Part shown: in pieces, positions 1 through 8,000 of the stretch
How positions within the stretch are numbered: position 1 is the stretch's first letter
Layout of the letters: every line of letters starts with the position of its first letter
From: JBBARC01 sp040400005
Lineage (GTDB): Bacteria > Pseudomonadota > Alphaproteobacteria > Acetobacterales > Acetobacteraceae
Assembly: GCA_040400005.1 (NCBI GenBank)
Contig: JBBARC010000030.1
Coordinates: 1 to 42,293, forward strand
Length of the DNA stretch: 42,293 nt
Direction of reading: 5' to 3'
Notes under the pieces: model-generated
The model's database searches: none
Seen by the model: the letters and a program-made list of their open reading frames with translations, nothing else
Told to the model about the DNA's origin: nothing
Program-made: the position numbers and the translations under genes

Positions 1-42
1 CAGCCGATACGCTTGCCGAGACCCTTAACGCCTAGGGGCTTG

Positions 43-81
43 GGAGTTACCTTTTCTTCAGAAAAGAAGGCTCTTAACTCC
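43..81. repeat. AT-rich hairpin repeat, family 1 copy A, at the 3' end of the SulP gene
   Basis: An inner stem CTTTTC/GAAAAG with loop TTCA (51-66) is nested in an outer 7-bp stem GGAGTTA (43-49) / TAACTCC (75-81). The core is the same as in the other family 1 copies near 4.9, 9.3, 24.1 and 31.1 kb. The stop codon of the minus-strand transporter gene (74-76) lies in the outer stem. No good T-run follows on the minus strand, so a role as a terminator is plausible but weaker than for copies C and E. Confidence 0.6.
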
Positions 82-1306
82 GCCGCAGCGCCAACCGACG
101 GGCATACCATTGCCGCAACAGCGCAAGCCCGGTGCCGGCGGTAACGCCCAGCAGCAGGTTGCCGAACAGCGCAATCCCCAGCGTCACCCCATATTCCCAG
201 GCCATGCCCTGCGCACGGGCAGCTTTCATATGGGCGGGGCTGACCAGCCGCACGCCGACCAGCAGCAGCAGCCCGCCCAAGGCGGCCGTTGGCACCAGCC
301 GCAGCAGGTTGGGTGCAAGTTCCACCAAGGCCAGTAACCAAACGCCGTGCAGCACCGCGGCGGTGCGGGTGCGGGCGCCGGCGCTGACGTTGGCGGCGCT
401 GCGCACAATAACGCCAGTCATCGGCAGGGCGCCGGCGAGGCCGCACAGCATGTTGCCAATGCCTTGCGAGCGTAATTCGCGATTAAAGTCGGCGCGCCCA
501 CGCCGGCCGGTCATGCGTTGAATCGCGGCCGCCGACAGCAGCGATTCGATGCTGGCGATAAGTGCTATCGAGACAACCGTGATGGCGCCGCCGGCGGATA
601 GCAGCGATCGGGCGCCGGCCGCGCTGGGCAGGGCGATGGCGTGCAGCAACGATTGCGGCAAATCAACGTGGTGGATCGGCAGTTGGAGCGCGGCGCTGGC
701 AAGGGTCGCGATGATAACGCCAAGCAGAGCGGCCGGCACGGCACGCAGCCGGCGTGGGGCCAACCGTTCCCAGCCCAGCACACTCAGCAAGGTCAGCGCA
801 GCAGTAGCGGCCGCGGCCCAGTGACCGGCGATAAGGGACGCGGGCAGGGCTGCGATGTTTGCGGCAACGCCCGAGCGCGGGGCTTGATCAAGCATCACGT
901 GGATTTGCCCGGTGGCAATGGTGATGCCGATGGCGGCGAGCATGGCTTCCACCACCACCGCGGGGATGGCGCGCACCAGGCGCCCGGCGCCGGCCATGCC
1001 GCCGGCCAGTTGCAGGGCGCCCGCCGCCAGCACGGCGGGGCCGAGGGCGGCCATACCGTGGCTATGAATAAGATCAAACACCAGCACGGTAAGCCCGGCC
1101 GCCGGCCCGCTCACCTGCAAGGCGGCGCCGCTCAGGCTGCCGGCGGCAAGCCCACCAATAATACCGGTGATGATCCCATGTGCCGGGGTGGCGCCCGAGG
1201 CCAGCGCGATACCCAGGCACAGCGGTAGCGCCACCAGGAACACCAGCAGGGATGCGGTTAGATCGCGCGCTTGGATAGCGCGGCGCAGGCGCAGATGGCG
1301 TGGCAT
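74..1306 (-). CDS. SulP-family inorganic anion transporter lacking a STAS domain
   Basis: This 410-residue polytopic inner-membrane protein belongs to the SulP (SLC26-like) family of sulfate, bicarbonate and other anion transporters or symporters. The N-terminal part has the family look: a short basic leader, then a hydrophobic segment with LVFLVALPLCLGIALASG, and glycine-rich helices such as GIIGGLAAGSLSGAALQVSGPAAG. Near-continuous hydrophobic helices follow to the end. The chain stops after the membrane domain (end LLRQWYARRLALRRS), so the cytoplasmic STAS domain of most SulP proteins is absent; usual family length is about 480-570. I chose the ATG at 1306 because the family homology starts there; residues read upstream look like leader sequence. 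The substrate cannot be told from sequence. The gene is divergent from the truncated ompW. Confidence 0.85.
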   Translation of the reverse strand: MPRHLRLRRAIQARDLTASLLVFLVALPLCLGIALASGATPAHGIITGIIGGLAAGSLSGAALQVSGPAAGLTVLVFDLIHSHGMAALGPAVLAAGALQLAGGMAGAGRLVRAIPAVVVEAMLAAIGITIATGQIHVMLDQAPRSGVAANIAALPASLIAGHWAAAATAALTLLSVLGWERLAPRRLRAVPAALLGVIIATLASAALQLPIHHVDLPQSLLHAIALPSAAGARSLLSAGGAITVVSIALIASIESLLSAAAIQRMTGRRGRADFNRELRSQGIGNMLCGLAGALPMTGVIVRSAANVSAGARTRTAAVLHGVWLLALVELAPNLLRLVPTAALGGLLLLVGVRLVSPAHMKAARAQGMAWEYGVTLGIALFGNLLLGVTAGTGLALLRQWYARRLALRRS

Positions 1307-1392
1307 GATTACCACTATATGGGCCTCTGGCTGTGGGGATTGAGGCAAATCAACGAAACGGGGTTTTGGCGGGTGCAGAGCAGCCTTGCGCG

Positions 1393-1442
1393 CCAGGGTA
1401 CACCCAAACCACCGGGTGGTGGTTTGGAGTTGGTGACCCTGG
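1393..1442. other. Compound palindrome between SulP and ompW
   Basis: A perfect 10-bp stem, CCAAACCACC (1404-1413) with GGTGGTTTGG (1418-1427), encloses a 4-nt loop. An outer 7-bp pair, CCAGGGT (1393-1399) and ACCCTGG (1436-1442), surrounds it. The structure sits 35 bp before the ompW start, in the 171-bp divergent spacer. It could be an operator, a 5' leader hairpin or a degenerate repeat. Sequence alone does not decide. Confidence 0.5.
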
Positions 1443-1477
1443 TTTGCGCGCGGCAATTTTTATTGAGGCTCGTCACC

Positions 1478-2260
1478 ATGGGTAAATTTTCTGGCATTCG
1501 GTTTTCGGGCGCGGCAACCGCGCTGGTGTTGGCGGCGGGCTTGGCACTGCCGGGTGCCGCACAGGCGCAAACAGCGGCCGATACCGGCAGGCTGAACACC
1601 AGCACGGATCCCACCATGGGCAAGCAAGGTGGCAGTTTGGTCGTGCGGCTGGGCTTGGCCGGGGTGTTTCCGCTGAACGCATCGAGCCAAATCGACCGGA
1701 TCGGCAGCTCGGTTGGGGTAAGCAATTCGGCGATGCCGGAAGTTGATTTTTCCTATTTCTTTACCGATAGCGTGGCGGTTGAACTAATTGCCACCAGCAC
1801 GCGCCACACGCTCACCGCCAACAACACCTCGCTCAGCGGCTTGCTCGGCAACAAGATCGATCTCGGCAGCACTTATGTTCTGCCGCCGGCGCTGGTGTTG
1901 CAGTATCACTTTATGCCGCACGAACGGTTCAGCCCGTATTTTGGCTTTGGCGTGGATATGGCTTGGTTTTACGACACCAACCCGGCCACTGGCGTGGTGC
2001 CAGGCACCAACGTGCCAGGAAAAGCCTTGGCGAACGCCCGCTCCACCGCCGCATGCGCCCCGGTCTTTAAAAAAGTTCCATGTGCCGCCAGTAGCGCATC
2101 AAAGGGCAGCGTCAGCAGCCGCTCAAAATCGCCGCGTAATGATCCGCCGGCCGGGGTCGCCGCCTTAAGCCAAATTGGGCCAATAAGGGTGGTTTTGGTG
2201 AAACCCAGGAACGGCAGCAGCAGGCGGGCAAGCAAATTGGAATTGCTGAAATCGGCGTAG
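1478..2260 (+). pseudogene. OmpW-family outer membrane protein, 3' truncated
   Basis: The N-terminal part is a convincing OmpW-type eight-stranded barrel. It has a signal peptide of about 31 residues ending AAQAQ, then VVRLGLAGVFPLN, the family-like SYFFTDSVAVELIATSTRHTL, YVLPPALVLQYHF and YFGFGVDMAWFYD. The ATG at 1478 follows a GAGG ribosome binding site (1465-1468). In intact OmpW (about 210 residues) roughly 90 residues with the last strands follow this point. Here the frame instead runs from about 2020 into the antisense of the next, convergent gene, and a non-barrel tail is read to 2260. The terminal aromatic residue needed for BAM-dependent assembly is missing. I infer a non-functional remnant made by a deletion or rearrangement; a shortened expressed protein cannot be excluded. 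Confidence 0.75.
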
Positions 2261-2724
2261 GTCTGCACCGCGTCGCAGGTCAGCAGAATGCCCTTGCCCG
2301 CAGTCAGCACCAGCGCGCATTCGGGAAAGCTGGCAGCCCCAAAATTCACCAGGCGGGCGCCGCCAAACGGCAGCGCGCCGCCCTCGGTCAGCACATGGTC
2401 GATCGCCGGTGCCCGATACATCGTGCCGCCGTCCTGGCACCAAAAAGATGCCTTGTAGCGGTCGACATAAAACGGATCGTCACTGCCATGCGCCCCGCCC
2501 AGGCGCAGAATGTGCGTCACCCGGCCCAAAGCATCCAGATCGCGCAAGCCGGCCTCACTCAGCCGGATCGGATTGATTAAACTGAGATCGCCGCCCGACC
2601 GGATGATCGCCATGTTGCGCGATAGCCGTAGGATAGATCGCATCTGAATACTGCCGCGGGCCATAAACAAATTGTCGCCGATCGGCTCAATCGGCAGATG
2701 GGGATAGGCGGGCGGAAAGCTCAT
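1969..2724 (-). CDS. DUF4336-like (metallo-hydrolase-like) protein, probably with an altered C-terminus
   Basis: The 251-residue product resembles DUF4336 proteins, which are distantly related to the metallo-beta-lactamase fold. Visible features are an N-terminal 'ENLW'-like stretch (IGDNLFMARGSI), RNMAIIRSGGDLSLINPIRL, then an acidic/His segment GGAHGSDDPFYVDRYKA and a late LLAAHGTFLK. The biochemical role is unknown. The ATG at 2724 has a GGAG about 9 nt upstream. The last 15 or so residues (GTLVPGTTPVAGLVS) are read antisense to the coding part of ompW, so the natural C-terminus was probably replaced at the rearrangement junction near 2.0 kb. The core domain looks complete, so function may be kept. 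Confidence 0.65.
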   Translation of the reverse strand: MSFPPAYPHLPIEPIGDNLFMARGSIQMRSILRLSRNMAIIRSGGDLSLINPIRLSEAGLRDLDALGRVTHILRLGGAHGSDDPFYVDRYKASFWCQDGGTMYRAPAIDHVLTEGGALPFGGARLVNFGAASFPECALVLTAGKGILLTCDAVQTYADFSNSNLLARLLLPFLGFTKTTLIGPIWLKAATPAGGSLRGDFERLLTLPFDALLAAHGTFLKTGAHAAVERAFAKAFPGTLVPGTTPVAGLVS

Positions 2725-2958
2725 GGCGCGGGCTCCAACGGCTTATGGCGGGCGCGGCGCTTGCCACGCCGAACATATCACCATCACACAGATAAACAGT
2801 GCCGAACAGTCCTGCCACACACGCGTGATGAAGTAGACATATTGGTGGGCGTTCTGCATTGCGCCCGGCTTGAACCTGGCATTTTGCTGATCGCTGCCCG
2901 CCCGCGGCCCGCCTCGCACTCAATTAACCAGTAAGCGCTCGCGCGGCGTTTAGCGCCC

Positions 2959-3714
2959 TCAGCGCCGGCAAATCACGTTATAACCCAGCGGATCATCCGC
3001 CGACCCAGCTCCCAGATACAGTGCCAAATGGGCCACCACCAACGCCACCAACGCCAGCGGCCCAACGACCACCAGCGCCGGCACACGCCACAGCAACGAC
3101 CACCCCCAAGGTGGCGCCGCCAGCACAATGGCGCGCACCACCACTTTCGCCGCAATCGCCGTAATATCGCTGCCGCGCGGGGCGATACTGGCACGGGCAA
3201 AATCGCCGAATAAGCGCTGCAACCCATACTGCGTAAAACGCTGAAAATCGTACGGTGCATGATGCACCCGGGCAGAAAACGGCACGGTCACAATCAGCGT
3301 GCCGCTAGGCTTAAGAACACGATGAATATCGCGCACCAGGGCGGCCGGGTCGGCTGCGTGCTCCAGCACCTCGGTGCACAGTACGTGATCAAAATGCTGA
3401 TCCGGGAAGGGCAGGTTGATACCATCAAAAGCCACGATATCGGGACGCGCACGCATGCCGAACGATGCCGCCTGATCAATATCAACACCAGTGTAGCTGC
3501 CAGCAGCACTGATCAAGTGGCGATACGGGCTTTCGCCGCAACCAACATCGAGAATGGCACCCGATAGGCCAGGCACTTCTGCGCGCAGAAACGCATATAG
3601 CGTGCCAAGCTGCAAATCGGCCAGGCAACGTAGCGCGAACATCGCCCGCCCCACAGCAGTCGGCGTGTAGCGCACCGAAACCGGCTTGAAAAATTCCTGC
3701 GGGCTGGCTGTCAT
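2959..3714 (-). CDS. Class I SAM-dependent methyltransferase with a C-terminal membrane segment
   Basis: This 251-residue protein has the Rossmann-fold methyltransferase motifs: motif I ILDVGCGESPY (about residues 53-63), the acidic turn after strand 2 (TGVDID), FDHVLCTEVLEH (motif II/III) and VLKPSGTLIVTVPF. The type is Methyltransf_11, as in many sugar, lipid and quinone methylases. Unusually, a hydrophobic stretch near the C-terminus (VPALVVVGPLALVALVVAHLALYL) suggests membrane anchoring, which fits a lipid or lipid-linked glycan substrate. It lies 31 bp downstream of galE on the same strand and is probably co-transcribed, pointing to envelope polysaccharide or glycolipid work. The exact substrate is unknown. 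Confidence 0.8.
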   Translation of the reverse strand: MTASPQEFFKPVSVRYTPTAVGRAMFALRCLADLQLGTLYAFLRAEVPGLSGAILDVGCGESPYRHLISAAGSYTGVDIDQAASFGMRARPDIVAFDGINLPFPDQHFDHVLCTEVLEHAADPAALVRDIHRVLKPSGTLIVTVPFSARVHHAPYDFQRFTQYGLQRLFGDFARASIAPRGSDITAIAAKVVVRAIVLAAPPWGWSLLWRVPALVVVGPLALVALVVAHLALYLGAGSADDPLGYNVICRR

Positions 3715-3745
3715 GCAGTGCGGCGGCCCCAGTTACCCGCTACCA

Positions 3746-4732
3746 TCAATCGCCATACCCATCGGGGTGCGCTTCCCGCCACGCCAACGCATCGCGCACA
3801 ATCGTATCCAGCGTATCGTGCCGTGGTGCCCACCCAGTTTCGCGCTTCAACAAATCCGACGCCGCCACCAATATCGCCGGGTCGCCAGGGCGCCGCTCGG
3901 CCAAGCGCACCGGCACTTTTCGCCCGCTGATTTTCTCAACTGATCGAATAACATCCAGCACCGAATGGCCGGCGCCATTGCCCAGATTATAGGTCACCGA
4001 GCGCGCATCCAACTGCGTCAGCGCCGCAAGATGGGCCGAAGCCAGATCGGCCACATGAATATAATCGCGAATGCAGGTGCCATCCGGCGTTGGATAATCA
4101 GTGCCAAACACCGCAATCTCCGGCCGCCGCCCCAAAGCCGCATCGATCACCAGCGGAATAAGATGGGTCTCCGGGTTATGATCCTCACCCGCGCGCCCCG
4201 CCGGGTCGGCCCCTGCCGCATTAAAATAACGCAGGCAGGCGCTGCGAAACCCGTGGATCTGATCAGCCCAAAACAGCGTGCGTTCCAGGATGTATTTGCT
4301 CTCGCCATACGGCGACCCAGGTTCGATCGCTTCGTGCTCATCAATCGGGATTTTTTTCGGGTTGCCAAACAAATTGGCGGTGCTGGACAGCACAAATTTG
4401 CGCACCCCATGATGCACGCAAGCCTCGATCAAGCGCACCCCGTTGGCGGCATTTTCAATCAAATACAAAAATGGGTCGCGCATGCTCTCGCCCACCAGCG
4501 AAAGGGCGGCAAAGTGAAACACCGCATCCCACGGCCCATCCGCCAGCACCATATCCAGCCGGCGTGTATTAGCCAGATCGGCCTCGATCAACTCCACCGC
4601 CGCCGGCACCGCGGCGCGATGGCCCTGCCGCAGATTATCGTAAACGGTCACTTGATGGCCGGCATCCAAAAGTGCCAGCACCAAATGGCTGCCGACATAG
4701 CCGGCGCCGCCGGTAACAAGGTAGCGGGCCAT
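3746..4732 (-). CDS. galE: UDP-glucose 4-epimerase
   Basis: This 328-residue extended short-chain dehydrogenase interconverts UDP-glucose and UDP-galactose with bound NAD. The nucleotide-binding motif GGAGYVGSH is at residues 8-16 of the product started at 4732. The catalytic Ser/Thr lies in LSSTANLFGNP (about 116-118) and the YxxxK pair is Tyr142/Lys146 in PYGESKYILE. RYFNAAGADP and DYIHVADLA are the usual GalE signatures. Its length is close to the 338 residues of E. coli GalE. The start at 4732 places the Rossmann motif at the normal distance; an upstream start would add ten residues without homology. The gene probably leads a two-gene unit with the methyltransferase and supplies UDP-galactose for envelope glycans. 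Confidence 0.93.
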   Translation of the reverse strand: MARYLVTGGAGYVGSHLVLALLDAGHQVTVYDNLRQGHRAAVPAAVELIEADLANTRRLDMVLADGPWDAVFHFAALSLVGESMRDPFLYLIENAANGVRLIEACVHHGVRKFVLSSTANLFGNPKKIPIDEHEAIEPGSPYGESKYILERTLFWADQIHGFRSACLRYFNAAGADPAGRAGEDHNPETHLIPLVIDAALGRRPEIAVFGTDYPTPDGTCIRDYIHVADLASAHLAALTQLDARSVTYNLGNGAGHSVLDVIRSVEKISGRKVPVRLAERRPGDPAILVAASDLLKRETGWAPRHDTLDTIVRDALAWREAHPDGYGD

Positions 4733-4914
4733 AGGTAAATTCCGCGCGGTTGATCGTCGCACGCTAGCATATCACGGCCAGCCGCGCGAGACGGTGTGGC
4801 AGGATGGCAAGCCTGCCCAGCCCCTGTGCAAGACGCATCTGTGAATTGGCCCCGGCATGAGGTAGGACGTGGTGGTTCAACCCGCCCCGGGGTGACGTGG
4901 TAAAGAAAGACTCA

Positions 4915-5057
4915 TCTTTTTCTGAAGAAAAAGAGGCAAAAAGACTTTTATAATGCTGGGCCTGCGGCTGCCATGCCACTGCGTTCTCCACACCAGCGTC
5001 ATAAAAGTCTTTTACTTCTTTTCTCCAGAAAAGTAGGCCTTAACCTTAACCTTAACC
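4915..5057. repeat. Inward-facing pair of family 1 repeats (copies B1 and B2)
   Basis: This pair fills much of the 362-bp spacer between galE (minus) and the SNF2 gene (plus); the rest of the spacer shows nothing else clear. B1 has the stem TCTTTTTC/GAAAAAGA (4915-4934) then AAAAGACTTTTAT (4939-4951). B2 has the exact reverse complement ATAAAAGTCTTTT (5001-5013) then a variant hairpin with loop TCCA (about 5015-5036). The GC-rich strip beside B1 (4952-4976), read in reverse, matches the strip beside copy D2 at 24.1 kb. The hexamer CCTTAA is repeated in tandem at 5038-5057. Both flanking genes start here, so this pair does not sit at any 3' end. Confidence 0.75.
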
Positions 5058-5094
5058 GCACCTCGCCCGTTCTGTTTGCAAGGCCCAAGCCCCT

Positions 5095-8000
5095 ATGTCC
5101 GATGAATTGCTGCCCGACGCCACTGCGCTGGTGTCTTCGCTTTCGCCTGCCGCCTGGCAGATTTTGGCGTTAAAAGCCTTGCTCGGGGAGCCGACTAAAA
5201 AGCAAACATTTCTGGATTGCCTGCAGCGGGTTGCCATGCCAACCGATGCGGCGATCTGGACCCCGGCGCTGGCCAACCCGATACTGGATGCGCTGCGCGC
5301 CGACGGCCTGCTGGATCGCGACATGGCCTGCGACAAGGCCTGGGTGCACAAACTATGCGTGCACGCACTGGCCGAGCCGATGGCCGCCGAATTGCTGGCG
5401 GCGATCGAACAAACCTGGCCGATCAACCCGCAGCGCTACTCGTTTTACCCGCGCGATGCGGTGATCGAAACCACGCGCTATATGCGCCTGGCGATTTACC
5501 AAAACCAGGAAGGCCAGTTCGCCGCCCTGTGGGATATGTGCGTGCGCGCCAGCGCGGGCGTGGCGCCCGTGGTGATCACCCAAAGCTTTGCCAATGTCGA
5601 TGTTGGCGTGGCCTGGCTCGCCAGCCGTGCGCCGGCGTTTCAGCGCGCCATTATGACCGCCAAAATTGACCGCCTAAGCAGTGCCGGCATCGCGCCCCCG
5701 GATATCGGCGCCCTGATCGATTGGTATGCGGTGGCCTATTTAGCCGAACCCGCCCTGGCGCCGCTGTTTACCGCCATCGCCACCTATTATTTGCTGCAAG
5801 GCAGGCTGGCCGATCTCGCCGCCTGCATCGCCAGCGCCCCGCCCGATGCGCCCGATGATATGGTGGTGGCGTTTGAAGCAAGCCTGGCGCTGCTGCGCTG
5901 TGATATCCCACACGCGGTGCCTTTGTTTGCCGAGGCGCTGCGCCGCCAGCGCAAGCTCACCCGCAAGCGCCGGGCCTATTTGCCAGGTTTTCTCGATTTA
6001 CTGCATTTGGTCGCGCAATTGGCCGCCGATGACGGCGCCCTGCATGCCGATATCGAACTGCAAACCGACCCCAAAACCGGTAACACCATTGGCAATGCGG
6101 CGGTTCGTGGCTTGCTCGATTTGGCCCGCAATCGGCCCAAAGCGGCGCAAGCCAATGTCGGCGTGGCCCTCACCACTATACAAAATGTGCTGTCGGCCAG
6201 CCCCCTAAGTGCCGGCGTGCTGGCCGTGGCGGCGTTGCTAATCGACCCGCCCTTGCTGCAAAAACACCATCTGGTGTTCACCACGGTGTTCAAGCGGGTG
6301 GAACAATCGGTACCGCTTGCCGCCGATATTTTGGCCGAGGCGCTGGAAGATGCCGGCGGCGACGTGGACGTCTACCGCGAGCGTTTGGTCCGGCCGGGGC
6401 GCGAGGTGGCGTTTCGCTTCAAAAATCTCTTCAGCGGCAAGGAAACCTGGGAACGCGCGCTAGAAAGCCTCCAGGCCCTGCTGGTGCCCACCGAAGGGCC
6501 AGTGCACGCCAAGCTCGCCAAAAACAAACGCTTAATTTGGCTGGTGGATGCGGTCACCGCCCACATCCAACCGCTCGAACAAACCCCGATGGCGCGCACC
6601 GGGTGGAGCGCCGGGCGACCGGTGTCGCTCAAACGCCTGCAGCAGAACGATGCGCGGCTGGATTATCTCGATGAAGCCGATCGGGCGGTGGCCCGCACCA
6701 TTCGCCGCACCAGCAGCGGCTATGCCAATGAAGAACATTTTGAATTGATGCCCGAACGCGCACTCGCCGCCATGATCGGCCACCCGCGGGTGTTTGATAT
6801 GGCCAAGCCCGAACGCCAGGTGGAATTGCTCACCGGCCGCACCGAACTGGTTTTATCACGCGAAGCCACCGGCTACCGCCTGGCATTATCGCATAGCGCC
6901 GATCAGGGTTCTGTGTTTATCGAGGTCGAAGCCCCCGGCCGCTGGCGGGTGATTTGCGCCGATGCCAGCGCCATTGCTGCCACCAGCGTGCTCGGCAAGC
7001 GCGGCATATTGGTGCCGCTCACCGCGCGCGATCGCCTGGTAACACTCGCCCACAGCAACATGCCGCATTTGCCGCTGCGCATCGAAACATCAGAGCTCGA
7101 CGAAGGCGAAATTGCCGCCGGCGACCCCACCGCGGTGCTGCGCCTATCGCCCTTTGGCGCCGGCATAAAAGTCACCCAAGTGGTGCGCCCGTTTGGCCCG
7201 CAAGGGCCGCATTTTCTGCCCGGCCTCGGCGGCCGCGTCGTCGCCGGCCACGTCGATGGCAAGCCGGTGCGCTGTAGGCGGGATCTGGATATGGAACTCA
7301 CCCACGCCCGCGCGCTCGCCAATGCCTGCGAATCACTCGGCGGCGAAGGCCCCGATTGGGAGCTCGACACCCAGGTCGCCGCCCTGGAATTTTTAACCGA
7401 TCTGCAAGGCCTGGCAGTCCAACCGCTGATCGAATGGCCAGAAGGCCAAAAACTATCGATGCGCGGCACGGCAACGGCCGCCCGCTTTAAAGCCAGCGTC
7501 AAAGGCGGCGGCGATAAGGGCCAGGCCGAAAACTGGTTTACCCTGGGCGGTGAAATCACCATCAACGAAGGCCTGGTGCTGAACTTAAAAGACCTCATGG
7601 CCCGGCTCGATCGTGCCGAAGGGCGCTTTATTCAGCTCGATGACGGCGGGTTTATAGCACTCGACCGCCATTTCCGCAGCCAGTTGGAACGCCTCAAACT
7701 CTTCGGCAACGATCTCCATATCCCGGCCATCGCCGGCGTCGCCGTGCGCGAAATGCTCGATCAGGCCGGCAGCCTCACCGCCGATAAAAAATGGCGCGAT
7801 TTTATCGGCAACGTCGATAAAGCAACCGACTGGCAGCCCAAATTACCGGCCGGCTTGGATGCCGAACTGCGTGATTACCAAATGGACGGGTTCGCTTGGA
7901 TGGCCCGCCTGGCCCGCTGGGGCGCCGGCGCCTGCTTGGCCGATGACATGGGCCTGGGCAAAACCGTGCAGGCAATTGCGGTGATGCTGGATCTGGCCAG

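Noticed and set aside
4764..4991. Small frame containing AWQPQAQ and KSLFASF, similar to one near 24.1 kb
   Set aside because: The shared peptide comes from the family 1 repeat itself; it is not evidence of a gene.
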